Source of the DNA: Planctomycetota bacterium
GTDB taxonomy: Bacteria; Planctomycetota; UBA1135; GCA-002686595
Direction: 5' to 3'
NCBI GenBank assembly: GCA_026692665.1
Contig: JAPLOF010000063.1
Span: 1-64,000 of the forward strand
Length of the DNA: 64,000 nt
The translations under genes and the position numbers were made by a program. Of this stretch, positions 50,217-59,042 are shown piece by piece. Below the pieces are notes generated by a model. The model saw only the letters and a list, made by a program, of their open reading frames with translations. It did not search any database and was not told the DNA's origin. The first letter of the stretch is position 1, and every line of letters starts with the position of its first letter.

Positions 50217-51698
50217 TCAGTCGGCGATCGTCAGCGTCCAGACCTCGCGCGAGCCCAGGTCGCACACGCGGATCACGTGGTTGCCTGTGTCGGCCACGAA
50301 CAGGTGGCGGCCGCGCACGACGAGGCCTTCGGGTCTTCGGAAGCGCGCCCGCGTGAACCCGCCGTCCTGGTGCCCAGGTTCGCCGGACCCCGCGAGCGCC
50401 GCCACCTGCTGGGACGCGACGTCCATGTGCTTGATGCGGTGGTTGTAGGTGTCCGCGACGTACAGCAGTCCGTCGAGCGCGAGCCCCATCGGGTGCTGGA
50501 GTCGCACGCGCGGGCCGAACCCGTCGACGTCGCCCCAGTCGAAGAGCCCCGCGCCGACGAGCGTCTCGACCACCGGCCGGCCGATCAGCGACACGCGTCG
50601 GATCGCGCTGGCCTCGGGATCCGCGATGTACAGGGCGCCGCCGCCGCCGACGAGATCGCTGGGCTGGTTGAAGCCCGCCTGGAGCGCGGGCCCGTCGTGC
50701 AGGCGCTCCGCTCCGTTCCCCGCGAACGGTCGCAGGTCGAGTTCGTCCTCGATCACGACGACCTGGTGGCTGCCCGCCAGCGCGACGAACAGGCGCGGCC
50801 GATCGAGCCACAGGCTCCAAGGCGATCGCAACGGGATGCGCAGCGGATCTCCGCCGTCCTGGACCGGCGCGTGCCCGATCGAGCCGGTGCCCGCGATCGT
50901 GCGCACGATGCCCTGCGCGAGGTCGACGGCCCGGATCGCGTGGTTGCCCGTGTCGGCCACGTAGAGCGTCGAGCCCGAAGCCGCCATCCCGTGCGGGTCG
51001 TGGAAGCGGGCGACGTCGAGCGCGCCGTCCGCGAAACCCGGCGTTCCCGACCCGATCTCGCGCTCGATCCGGGCGCTCCGATGCGCGTCGTCGACCTCGA
51101 GTTGGAGGATCCTGTGGTGGCCCGAGTCGGCCACGAACAGCGTCGAGCCCGACGTGACGAGCAGCTTGGAGGGGTGCGCGAGCGTCCGCGAGCGCGGCGC
51201 GGGCGGCGGCGCCGTGGGGGTGGCGCGGGCGAGCGTGCCGCGCGCCTCGTAGACCGGGATCAGCCGGCCGAGCGTGTCCCCGAGCTTGTCGGCGTCGATC
51301 TCGCCCGAGGCCATGCCGATGACGCGGCCCTCCGGGTCGACGAGCGCGACCGTGGGCCAGGCGCGCGCCGCCCACGCCTGCCAGACGACGTGATCGGGGT
51401 CCTGGACGACCGGATGCTCGATCCCGAGCTGACGCACGGCGGCGCGCAGGTGCGCCAGGTCTCGCTCGGCGGGGAACTTCGGCGCGTGCACGCCGAGCAG
51501 GACCAGTTCGAACGGGTGGCGGGATTGGACACGGCGCAACTGCGCCGCGTTGTGGTGGCAGTTGATTCAACAGGAGGTCCAGAAGTCGATCGCGACGAAG
51601 CGCCCGCGGAACTCCGCCAGGGTGACCGGCGCGGCCGTGTTGACCCAGTCGAGACCGGGGGGGAACTCGGGCGCGCGGACGGCGGGGGAGTCTTGCAT
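50217..51698 (-). CDS. Thioredoxin-like/NHL-repeat protein; candidate selenoprotein with in-frame TGA (UxxC motif)
   Basis: The frame runs from ATG 51698 to stop 50217, broken only by TGA at 51567-51569 (codon 44). The N-terminal part reads LAEFRGRFVAIDFWTSC, then TGA, then INCHHNAAQLRRVQ. In the thioredoxin/NHL family I recall, this position is TYCCINC. The TGA thus replaces the attacking Cys of the CxxC motif, giving C-U-I-N-C. The thioredoxin fold continues to residue about 145 (VLLGVHAPKF; AWPTVALVDPEGRVIGM). A six-bladed NHL propeller follows (VADSGHHRILQLE; VADTGNHAIRAVD; VADTYNHRIKHMD; VADTGNHVIRVCD). A 9-bp hairpin lies 25 nt past the TGA. Without recoding the redox motif would be lost. 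The gene starts 14 nt after the carboxypeptidase stop. Confidence 0.75.
51529..51550 (-). promoter_or_regulatory. Candidate bacterial SECIS hairpin (thioredoxin/NHL gene)
   Basis: On the minus strand ACGCGGCGC pairs with GCGCCGTGT (one G-U wobble) around the 4-nt loop AGTT. The loop starts 25 nt after the in-frame TGA and has G as its second base, the signature expected for bacterial SECIS elements. The stem overlaps codons, so coincidence is possible, but this is the second such hairpin within 3.5 kb placed the same way after a TGA. Confidence 0.55.
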
Positions 51699-51712
51699 GC
51701 GCCTCTCGTCGC

Positions 51713-53869
51713 TCAGGGCGCGTTCACGCGCAAGAGGTTCGACCATGCGGCGTCTGGGCCGCCTTCGTCGACGAGGACCTGCAGGTACTGCGCGGAGCTC
51801 GAGGCCGAGGTCCAGCTCGCGATCGCCCTCCCGTCCGCGCCCGTCGTCCCGGTGACGAGGTCGGTCACGGTGCCGGCGAGGTAGGAGAGCCCCTGCGTCC
51901 CGGGCGTCGCCTGGCCTGCCTGCTCGGAGGTCGCGACCCGCACGCGGAACGGCCGATTCGCCGGACCGTCGACGAAGAGGCGCGCGCCCGAGCCGGCCGT
52001 GGTGGCGCCCCACGCGCCCAGGGTGGGCAGGCTGGACCAGGTCCGCAGGACGAGGTCGTCGAGCGCCGCCTCGGTGATGTCGTTGTTCGGACTGTCGGCG
52101 CACGTCACGCGCAGGCGCATGCGGTGCGTGAGCGGCAGGATCGCGCCCAGATCGAACGTCGACTTCGTCCAGGCGTTCGCGTTCGCCGGGTTCTCGACCT
52201 GGAACCAGGAATTGCCGTCGTCGTTCGACACCTGCACCAGCAGGCGGTCGTCGAGCGGGCCGCCGGGCTGGCACGCGAACCAGCGCGCGTACTCGAGTTC
52301 GACGCTCGGGAAACCCGCCGCCGAGAATCGCGGACTCGTCAGGGTCGTCGTGCCGTCGACGTCGTTCGTGCCGACGCTCGTTCCCGCCGCGGCGCCGGTG
52401 ACCCAGCAACGCGTGCCGGCGCCCGGCGTGGCATCGGTCCCGGGCTGCACGACGTTGGCTCCGACGGTCGTCTGCTGGGGGACCGCGCGCTGGAACGCGT
52501 AGTTCGCGCCCGTGGTCGTCACGGTCCAGCCGAAGTCGGCGACCTCCATGTCATCGGAGGCGAGCACGTGGGGCGCGCCGAGCCTCACGCTGACGACGTC
52601 GGGCGTCACGAGCCCCTCGAACGCGATGCCCAGCTCGAGCGAGATCGTGCTGCCGACCGGTGCTCCCGGCGCGAACTCGACGCGCAGCGGCAGCGCGATG
52701 GGAACGGCGCGAACCAGCGGCCCCGACTGCGATGCGGTCACGGGCAGGATGCCAGCCCCGATCGCGAACGGAATCGTGGCGTTCCGCACGACGGCGTCGA
52801 GCGAGCTCGAGGCGAGCGTCAGCGCGCCGTTCACGGGCGCCACGCCGCCGTTCGCGAGCTCGACGACGAGGTCCCACGTCTCGCCCGGCTCCACGTAGGC
52901 GTCTCCGTCGCCGAGGCCGGGCACTTGCGTCCACGTCGTGCCGCGCCGCTCGGCCCAGCCGCCGGTCCAGCGCACGACGTCGAGGAACGGGGCGCGCACC
53001 GCCTCGAACAGCGCCGGGATCCGCGACGGCGGGGGCCAGAATCCATCGGCCGAGGAGCCGATCTCGGGGCTGAAGAAGAAGCTCCCGAGCGCGCCGTAGC
53101 CCCAGTCGAGGCTGCCGCCGTTCGCGATGTAGAGCAGCTGCCAGGGCGTGCCGTACGCGTAGCCGTTCTGGCCCGCGACGCGCGCACCGTACTGCTGGAA
53201 GCGCGCTTCGTCCTGCGTGACGACCTGCTCGTAGCCCCAGGCGTAGAGCCACAGGTCGCTGTACGTGTGCGCCGAAACCGCCATGCCCGGCGGATGCGCG
53301 AGCAGCGCGTCGCGCACGGCGCGCGTCTCCGGTTCGGAGAACCCAGCCGTTCCGTGGTAGGTGTCGTCGGAGGGCACCGTCGACGAGCCCGGGTGCGACG
53401 GACCCCACTCCCAGCCGTAGTTGCGGTTCAGGTCGACGCCGAAGCTGCCGCCAGCGTTGGGCCGGCGGTTCTTGCGCCAGATCCCGCCGCCGCCCGGGTT
53501 CGTCGCGCGGTTGTACTCGTATCCGTCGGGGTTCACGCACGGCACGATCACGACCTGGCGCGTCTCGACCATGCGTTTCGCGGCCGGATCGGCCGGGTAG
53601 CGCGACGCGATCCAGTCGACGAGCCGCAGGAGCGCCTCGGCGCCCATCGGCTCGCGCGCGTGGTGCAGCGCGTCGAACCATGCGACCGGCTCGTTCGGCT
53701 CGTCCACCGACGGGTTGTCGGAGAGGCGGACCGCCCAGATGGGCCGATTCTCGAGGCTCGATCCGATCGAGTACTTGGCCGAGACGATCGACGGATACGT
53801 GTTGTGGAGCCGGTCGAGCTCCGCGCCGATCTCGGTCAGCGTGCGGAAGCCGCCCATGGAGCCCGGCAT
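51713..53869 (-). CDS. Zinc carboxypeptidase M14, catalytic part (5' end separated by in-frame TAG)
   Basis: Intact 718-codon frame encoding the catalytic domain. The zinc site HHAREP supplies His and Glu, and the third His lies in VSAHTYSDLWLY. CVNPDGYEYNR and GVDLNRNYGWEWG give substrate-binding Asn and Arg, and the catalytic Glu is in FFSPEIGSSADG. A C-terminal region of about 320 residues has beta-rich MAM/concanavalin-like traits and ends in SNLLRVNAP. The ATG at 53869 is a conventional start but leaves no signal peptide. The signal and pro-segment are encoded just upstream in the same frame beyond a TAG. In life the two parts are probably one exported enzyme. Confidence 0.8.
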   Translation of the reverse strand: MPGSMGGFRTLTEIGAELDRLHNTYPSIVSAKYSIGSSLENRPIWAVRLSDNPSVDEPNEPVAWFDALHHAREPMGAEALLRLVDWIASRYPADPAAKRMVETRQVVIVPCVNPDGYEYNRATNPGGGGIWRKNRRPNAGGSFGVDLNRNYGWEWGPSHPGSSTVPSDDTYHGTAGFSEPETRAVRDALLAHPPGMAVSAHTYSDLWLYAWGYEQVVTQDEARFQQYGARVAGQNGYAYGTPWQLLYIANGGSLDWGYGALGSFFFSPEIGSSADGFWPPPSRIPALFEAVRAPFLDVVRWTGGWAERRGTTWTQVPGLGDGDAYVEPGETWDLVVELANGGVAPVNGALTLASSSLDAVVRNATIPFAIGAGILPVTASQSGPLVRAVPIALPLRVEFAPGAPVGSTISLELGIAFEGLVTPDVVSVRLGAPHVLASDDMEVADFGWTVTTTGANYAFQRAVPQQTTVGANVVQPGTDATPGAGTRCWVTGAAAGTSVGTNDVDGTTTLTSPRFSAAGFPSVELEYARWFACQPGGPLDDRLLVQVSNDDGNSWFQVENPANANAWTKSTFDLGAILPLTHRMRLRVTCADSPNNDITEAALDDLVLRTWSSLPTLGAWGATTAGSGARLFVDGPANRPFRVRVATSEQAGQATPGTQGLSYLAGTVTDLVTGTTGADGRAIASWTSASSSAQYLQVLVDEGGPDAAWSNLLRVNAP

Positions 53870-53884
53870 GGTTCCGAGCGAGCT

Positions 53885-54151
53885 CTACGCCGCCGCACGC
53901 TCGGCGTAGAAGCGCGCGAGATCGGGCTGCACGACCCGCAGCGTGAAGCCTGCGCGGCGCAGTCGCGCCTGCTCATCCGAATCGGCGTGGACGCGGATCC
54001 AGCCGTCGTCGGCGCGGTCGTGGTCGTCCGGATCCTGCGCGACGTCGAAGAGTCGCGCGACGTCCGCGCGCGACGCGACGGCGACTTCGCACAGGTCGAT
54101 CGGGAGCGCGACGGGGGCCGCTTGCAGCGCGAGGAGGAGGGCGAGGCTCAT
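53885..54151 (-). pseudogene. N-terminal signal and pro-segment of the M14 carboxypeptidase, ending at in-frame TAG
   Basis: A short frame from ATG 54151, [16 protein letters not shown] (signal peptide), through [19 protein letters not shown] and [20 protein letters not shown] to FYAERAAA, ends at a TAG at 53885-53887. The next codons SSLGTMPGSMGGF continue in the same frame into the catalytic domain. M14 enzymes of this type have such a propeptide joined directly to the PGSMGGF motif. The TAG is therefore a single-base interruption (for example GAG to TAG), either a real nonsense mutation or a sequence error. The SSLGTMPGSMGG segment has no cysteine, and the stop is TAG, so selenocysteine does not apply. 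Confidence 0.7.
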
Positions 54152-54339
54152 CGCCCAATCGTCCCTCACCGTCCCTCCGTGCGGGAGTTCCCTCGTCGAT
54201 TGTCCTCGAGCGGGCGCCGGCCCGGGGGCGCGCGCCCCTTCGTCGGGCTCGCGCCGACCTCCAGCCGCACGCCTCCTCGGTCCCGGTCGGCGGAGCACGA
54301 TTGACCCGTGCACCTCCGGCGGTTTATCGTCGAAATACG

Positions 54340-54687
54340 ATGAGGAAGCCTGCTGAGGACACGGCTGCGTGTTGCCCGCCCGCGCCCGAGGGAACGGACC
54401 TGCGCCCGATCGAGGGGCCCGAGGCGGACGACGAGCTCGCCGCCCTGGCCAAGGCCGTCGGCCACGAGGCCCGGGTGCGGATCCTGCGGCTCCTGGCGCG
54501 CCGCACCACCTGCGTCTGCGGGGATTTCGTGGAGCTCCTGCCCTTGGCGCAGTCGACGGTCTCGCAGCACCTGAAGGTCCTCAAGGAGGCCGGGCTCATC
54601 CGCGGCGAGGTCGGCGGCCCCCGGGTGTGCTACTGCCTCGAGCCGCGCGCGCTCCGGCGCCTCAAGGCCCTGGTCGGGGGCCTCTGA
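54340..54687 (+). CDS. arsR: ArsR-family metalloid-responsive repressor
   Basis: Predicted 115-residue winged-helix repressor. Hallmarks are [19 protein letters not shown], the metal/metalloid-binding CVCGDF at the start of the third helix, and the recognition helix [18 protein letters not shown], then the wing [15 protein letters not shown]. The N-terminus carries a CC pair that could add ligands. The CxC placement matches the arsenite-binding site of ArsR proteins, though the third Cys of the E. coli CVCxxC site is absent. The ACR3 pump gene lies 91 nt downstream on the same strand. It is divergent from the carboxypeptidase. It probably represses the operon until arsenite binds. Confidence 0.9.
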   Translation: MRKPAEDTAACCPPAPEGTDLRPIEGPEADDELAALAKAVGHEARVRILRLLARRTTCVCGDFVELLPLAQSTVSQHLKVLKEAGLIRGEVGGPRVCYCLEPRALRRLKALVGGL

Positions 54688-54778
54688 CCGTGGGGGGGCG
54701 AGGTCGTGGATCGGCATTCGGCGATAAGAGTGCGCATGCCGGCGCTCGCCCGACGAGTCCCCCCGTGGAGCGGACGGC

Positions 54779-55870
54779 ATGAGCAGCAGCACCGGAGTCG
54801 CCCGCCGGCTCTCGTTCCTCGACCGTTATCTGACGGTGTGGATCTTCCTGGCGATGGGCCTCGGCGTTGCGCTCGGGCACTTCACGCCGGGGATCACGTC
54901 CGCGCTCGACCGGCTCAGCGTCGGGACGACCTCGATCCCCATCGCGGTCGGGCTGATCCTGATGATGTACCCGCCCCTCGCGAAGGTGCGCTACGAGGAG
55001 CTGGGCAAGGTCTTCCGCAACAAGCGCGTCTTCGGGCTCTCGGTGCTCTTCAACTGGGTGATCGCGCCCTCGCTGATGTTCGCGCTCGCCGTCCTGATGC
55101 TGCCGGACGAGCCGGAGTACAGGGTCGGGCTGATCCTCGTCGGGATCTCGCCCTGCATTGCCATGGTGATCGTGTGGAACCAGCTGGCGCAGGGGGACAG
55201 CGAGTACTGCGCCGGCCTCGTGGCGTTCAACTCGCTCTTCCAGGTGCTGTTCTTCCCGGCGTACGCGTACTTCTACGCCACGCTCCTGCCGGGCTGGCTC
55301 GGCCTGCAGGGCGCCGTGATCGACATCTCGATCGGCGAAGTGGCGAAGACCGTGGCCATCTACCTCGGGATCCCGTTCGCGGCCGGTTTCCTGACGCGGC
55401 GCGTGCTGATCGGCGCGAAGGGGCGTGACTGGTACGAGGGCACTTTCGTGCCGCGGATCAGCCCGATCACGCTCGCGTCGCTGCTCTTCACGATCGTCGT
55501 GATGTTCTCGCTCAAGGGCGAGACCATCGTCGAGTTGCCGTTGGACGTCTTGCGCATCGCCGCGCCGCTGCTGGCTTACTTCCTCGTGATGTTCGCGCTG
55601 ACCTTCTTCGCGAGCCGGCGCGCGGGAGCCACCTACGCGCAGACCGCCACGCTCTCGTTCACCGCGGCGTCCAACAACTTCGAGTTGGCGATCGCGGTGG
55701 CCATCGCGAGCTTCGGCATCCACAGCGGCGCGGCGTTCGCGGCCGTCATCGGACCGCTCGTCGAGGTGCCGGTGCTGATCGGGCTCGTGAGCGTGTCGCT
55801 GTGGGCGCGGCGGCGGTACTTCCCGGAGGATCAGGCCATGACCCAGTCTCCGAGCACGACCCGCGGGTGA
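54779..55870 (+). CDS. arsB: ACR3-family arsenite efflux permease
   Basis: Predicted 363-residue inner-membrane permease with about ten helices. It belongs to the ACR3 family of arsenite exporters and not the ArsB family. Conserved features are [12 protein letters not shown]-like helix four, the essential Cys in [31 protein letters not shown], and the Glu in [40 protein letters not shown] is the usual N-terminus. The preceding arsR gene indicates regulated expression. No arsenate reductase gene is present in the window, so arsenate detoxification would need one elsewhere. Confidence 0.93.
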   Translation: MSSSTGVARRLSFLDRYLTVWIFLAMGLGVALGHFTPGITSALDRLSVGTTSIPIAVGLILMMYPPLAKVRYEELGKVFRNKRVFGLSVLFNWVIAPSLMFALAVLMLPDEPEYRVGLILVGISPCIAMVIVWNQLAQGDSEYCAGLVAFNSLFQVLFFPAYAYFYATLLPGWLGLQGAVIDISIGEVAKTVAIYLGIPFAAGFLTRRVLIGAKGRDWYEGTFVPRISPITLASLLFTIVVMFSLKGETIVELPLDVLRIAAPLLAYFLVMFALTFFASRRAGATYAQTATLSFTAASNNFELAIAVAIASFGIHSGAAFAAVIGPLVEVPVLIGLVSVSLWARRRYFPEDQAMTQSPSTTRG

Positions 55871-55889
55871 GCAGGTGATACCCACGATG

Positions 55890-55918
55890 CAATACTCTCA
55901 CCGGCGGTGAGAGTATTG
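55890..55918. terminator. Perfect 13-bp hairpin between convergent genes
   Basis: CAATACTCTCACC pairs exactly with GGTGAGAGTATTG around the loop GGC. It sits 20 nt after the ACR3 stop and about 78 nt before the FG-GAP gene's stop. No T-run follows on the + strand, and the arms are less GC-rich than the surroundings. A bidirectional terminator is the simplest reading. The length and symmetry would also suit an operator or an inverted-repeat insertion. Confidence 0.55.
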
Positions 55919-55996
55919 GCACGTCAGAGCGAGGCCTCCAGAGGATTCGGGACCCATCTCGTGTCCGCGGCGGAACGACGAGCCGACCGCTCCGGC

Positions 55997-57331
55997 CTAT
56001 TCGGACTTCCGAGCAGCGACGAACGGGGCGAGATCGACGCGCCACAGCTCCTTCTGCGTGCCGCCCGAGTACACCCGTACGCATCGCGGAGACGGATCCG
56101 GACAATCCTCCGCCTGCCACGTGAACACGGCGATGTCCGGGACGCTGTCACCGCTGACGTCGCCGACGCTGGCGATGCGATCTCCGAAGCTGGTGCACAT
56201 GTTCCTCGGCGCCGGCGGATCGATGACCGAGCTCGGATGCAGGTCTCGTCCGCTGACGATCATCACCCGGCCGCGCGGACCGGACCCGGATCTCGGAGAC
56301 CAGCGCGGCGCGCCGACGGCGAAGTCGGCGTCGTTGGCGGTGCCGAGCAACGTGATCGATTCGCCCAAAGAGCAGGCTTGGTCCGACCCGCCGAATTGCT
56401 TGTCCTCCAACGACGGTTGCGTGGACACCTCCTTCGCGGAACCGTCGACCAGGGAGATCAGGTAGACACGGCACAGGTCCTTCTCCGGCCACTCGCACAC
56501 CACCAGGCAGGACTGGACTCCGGCGTGCAGGATCGGCTGCAAACCTCCCGAGTACCTCCAGCCCGCGGGCAACGTTCCGAATCCGCGGAGCGTCCTGATC
56601 TCGCGTCCCGTCTTCCCCGAGCAGATCGTCAGCGAGGACCCGGATCGAGCCTGTCCCTCGCCTCGCCTCGAGACGACGACGATGTCGTCGACCTCGTCGC
56701 CGTCCATGTCGCCTGTGCGCGCGAACCGTCCGCCGCGCCAGAACGCATCGATCTCCATGCGCCAGAGGACTGTTCCTGTCTTCCCCGAGCACACGAACAT
56801 CGCGTTCCCGGACTTGGTGCCCACGCCCAGCTCGCCTCGTCCGTCACCGTCGATGTCGTCGAGGACGATCACCGCTCCACCGGCGTCGGTGCAGGGGGAC
56901 TGCCACTGCAGGCTCTCGAGGACCTTGCCGTTCCGTCCGGAAAGCAGTTGGACTCCTCCGGCGGGCTCGTCGATGCGCGCATCGGTGCCCGTTCTCCTCC
57001 GCATTCCCGGCGCACCGACCCACAGGTCCGGCGTGCCATCGCCGTCCTCGTCGCGAGTCGCGGCGACGCAGGTGCCGAACAAGCTCTCGCGCTGATCTCC
57101 CTTCTCGTCGAACAGGACGGACCCGTCCTTCCCCGAGAAGGCCAGCAACCTCCCGTCGCTGCGGATCGACGTGTGATCGGGCGCGTTCCAGTATCCGTTC
57201 AAGCCGACGACGACGTCGCCGACCCCGTCCTTGTTCAAGTCGACGCCGCCGAACAGGCAGTGATCGTCCGGATAGAACATACCGGTCGCGACAGTCGAGA
57301 CCGCGGCGAGCGCCAGCGCGAGCGAGGTCAT
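55997..57331 (-). CDS. Secreted FG-GAP/VCBS-repeat protein
   Basis: Predicted 444-residue exported protein. A short signal (LALALAAVSTVATG) is followed by repeated calcium-loop blocks: GGVDLNKDGVGDVVVG, DEDGDGTPDLWVGAPG, DIDGDGRGELGVG, DMDGDEVDDIVVVS and GDVSGDSVPDIAVFT. These are the FG-GAP repeats of integrin-type beta-propellers. No enzymatic domain is visible. Such stand-alone propellers are abundant in planctomycetes, with unknown roles in adhesion or surface binding. The gap of about 80 nt upstream to the LON gene holds nothing evident. Confidence 0.88.
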   Translation of the reverse strand: MTSLALALAAVSTVATGMFYPDDHCLFGGVDLNKDGVGDVVVGLNGYWNAPDHTSIRSDGRLLAFSGKDGSVLFDEKGDQRESLFGTCVAATRDEDGDGTPDLWVGAPGMRRRTGTDARIDEPAGGVQLLSGRNGKVLESLQWQSPCTDAGGAVIVLDDIDGDGRGELGVGTKSGNAMFVCSGKTGTVLWRMEIDAFWRGGRFARTGDMDGDEVDDIVVVSRRGEGQARSGSSLTICSGKTGREIRTLRGFGTLPAGWRYSGGLQPILHAGVQSCLVVCEWPEKDLCRVYLISLVDGSAKEVSTQPSLEDKQFGGSDQACSLGESITLLGTANDADFAVGAPRWSPRSGSGPRGRVMIVSGRDLHPSSVIDPPAPRNMCTSFGDRIASVGDVSGDSVPDIAVFTWQAEDCPDPSPRCVRVYSGGTQKELWRVDLAPFVAARKSE

Positions 57332-57415
57332 TCCGGGATCCTGGCCTTCCTGTTCGGTCGATCGGAGGGGACTCGGGGCTCGGAATGGGCCATCGCACCG
57401 GCACCGACCGCGAAA

Positions 57416-58045
57416 TCATCCACTTGTCGGCGGCGGCAGCCCGCGCCGCGCGTGCTCTGCCAGCGCGCCCTCGGCGCGCACGCGCAGGTCCGTCTCGCTG
57501 AAGAGCTCCTGCATGCGCGTGGCGGGGAGTTGCAGGCGCTGCAGCAGGAGGTCCACGAGGTGCGTCAGCGGCACGCCCGCCGGGAGGTTCAGGAACTCGT
57601 CGCAGCGCGCGAGCAGGGCGGCCTGCACGCGCGCGCGCAGCCCCGGCTCTTCCTCGGTGGGCACGTCCCATTCCTCGAGCGGCTCGATCTTCACGCGCCG
57701 GTAGAGGCGGTCGCTCGGGATCTCGGTGGTGCGCACGCGGCCCAGCCCGATCACCCAGATCAGGAACCGGCCGTCCGTCAGCTCCTCGTGGCGTCCGATC
57801 TCGCCCAGGCCCGCGACTTCGTGGAATCTGGGCGCGCCGTCCACGTCCGAGTGGCCTTCGACGATCGTGCTCATCACGAGACGGCCGTGCCGGTCGAGCA
57901 GGTCCGAGACCATCTGGCGGTAGCGCGGCTCGAAGATGTGGAGCGGCATCACGCAGCCGGGGAAGAGGAACACGCCCGGCAGCGGGAAGACCGGCAACTC
58001 GGCCGGGCCGTGCCAGGGACGTGACGATTTCTGGCCTTCGACCAC
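57416..58045 (-). CDS. LON substrate-binding domain protein
   Basis: Predicted 209-residue cytoplasmic protein consisting of a single Lon N-terminal domain: AELPVFPLPGVFLFPG, LHIFEPRYRQMVSDLL, FHEVAGLGEIGRHEELTDG and RFLIWVIGLGRVR. There is no ATPase or protease part. The start is a GTG at 58045, 13 nt after the stop of the SirB1-like gene, so translational coupling is likely. Stand-alone LON-domain proteins are widespread and their function is unknown. Pairing with a SirB1/transglutaminase-like gene recurs in several genomes as far as I recall. Confidence 0.88.
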   Translation of the reverse strand: MVEGQKSSRPWHGPAELPVFPLPGVFLFPGCVMPLHIFEPRYRQMVSDLLDRHGRLVMSTIVEGHSDVDGAPRFHEVAGLGEIGRHEELTDGRFLIWVIGLGRVRTTEIPSDRLYRRVKIEPLEEWDVPTEEEPGLRARVQAALLARCDEFLNLPAGVPLTHLVDLLLQRLQLPATRMQELFSETDLRVRAEGALAEHARRGLPPPTSG

Positions 58046-58058
58046 GCGCGGCGCCCGC

Positions 58059-59042
58059 TCAGCTGGCCGTGGCGCCCTGGGCGCGACGCGGTTCGAGGGC
58101 CGACAGGATCGAGCGCAGCGCGCGCAGCTCTCCGCGGCGGCCGTAGAGCTCGGCGCTGCGCGCGAGGTTCGCCGTCTGTCGGCGCAGCATCGACCGCGCG
58201 TCGGCGTCGCGGAACCAGGCCGCGTTGAATCCGTGGCCGCGCGCCTTGAGCTGGCGCTTGAGGTCGGACTCGCTGCGGACCTCGCCGCGGTGGTAGGGGT
58301 CGACGATCAGGCTCGTGGTCTCCCCGTGCAGGCGGAGCAGCACGTGGCCGGGCAGCGGCAACAGGCCGACGCGCAGGCCGGCCCGCACGGCGACGCAGGC
58401 GTAGATCGCGCACAGGGTCAGCGGGATCCCGCGGCGGTTCGAGAGCACCCGGTCGATCTGCACGCGATCGGCGCGGTGGAATTCGTCCGGCGCGCCCTGG
58501 AATCCGTGATCGAAGCCGAGCACCTCGACGAGTGCCTGAGCGCGGTGCAGCGGATCCACCCGCATCCGCGACTTGCGGGCGACGTCGCGCGCGAGCTCGT
58601 CGAGGAGCCGTTGGCTCGGGCGCGGATCGAAGGACGGGTCGTTGAGCCGGCACAGGAGGAAGAGGCCGCGCTCGAGGTCCACGCGGTCGCGCGTCAGGTA
58701 CCCGACGACGCGACGCTGGACCGGAGCGCGGCGCAGGTCGGCGAGCAGCGCGCGCGCGCGCACGCGGCCGGGCGCCGTGGCCGTGCGGCTGGCCCGGATC
58801 AGGGCCGGCGCGGCCGCGCGTCGCGCCTCGCGCAGGTGGAGCTGCACCGCCGATTGGACGGTCGGGGAGTCGTCGTCGAGCAGGCGCGCCAGGCTCTCCA
58901 GGCGTGCTTGGAGGGCGGACGGGTGCCCCGCGCCCGGCCCTCCCTCGACCTGCCGACGCACCGGCGGCGGAGCGGCAGGGTCCGTCCCCAGGGGGACGTC
59001 GTCGCTTCCGTTCAGCGCGGGCTCGGAATCCGGGCGGACCAT
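58059..59042 (-). CDS. SirB1-like transglutaminase-fold protein
   Basis: Predicted 327-residue protein. An N-terminal helical region with possible HEAT-like repeats (LESLARLLDDDSPTVQSAVQ) precedes the SirB1 domain (about 150-280): LFLLCRLNDPSFDP, VEVLGFDHGFQGAPDEFH, VLSNRRGIPLTLCAIYACVA, LLPLPGHVLLRLHGET and VDPYHRG. The Cys-His-Asp triad of transglutaminase folds may be represented by the Cys in LTLCAIY, the His in PGHVLLR and the Asp in IVDPYHRG. The start at ATG 59042 is a best guess, as the open frame extends upstream without a good alternative. Confidence 0.72.
   Translation of the reverse strand: MVRPDSEPALNGSDDVPLGTDPAAPPPVRRQVEGGPGAGHPSALQARLESLARLLDDDSPTVQSAVQLHLREARRAAAPALIRASRTATAPGRVRARALLADLRRAPVQRRVVGYLTRDRVDLERGLFLLCRLNDPSFDPRPSQRLLDELARDVARKSRMRVDPLHRAQALVEVLGFDHGFQGAPDEFHRADRVQIDRVLSNRRGIPLTLCAIYACVAVRAGLRVGLLPLPGHVLLRLHGETTSLIVDPYHRGEVRSESDLKRQLKARGHGFNAAWFRDADARSMLRRQTANLARSAELYGRRGELRALRSILSALEPRRAQGATAS

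Noticed and set aside
47357-51698. Frameshift or pseudogene as the explanation for the two TGA-split genes.
   Set aside because: The frame is the same on both sides of each TGA, the protein sequence stays family-like on both sides, and both sites have Cys-type context and a well-placed hairpin. Sequence error remains possible but needs two independent events.
53885-53887. TAG interruption read as pyrrolysine or as selenocysteine.
   Set aside because: Pyrrolysine needs dedicated genes and typically methylamine methyltransferases, none of which are present. Selenocysteine uses TGA. No Cys context or hairpin supports recoding.
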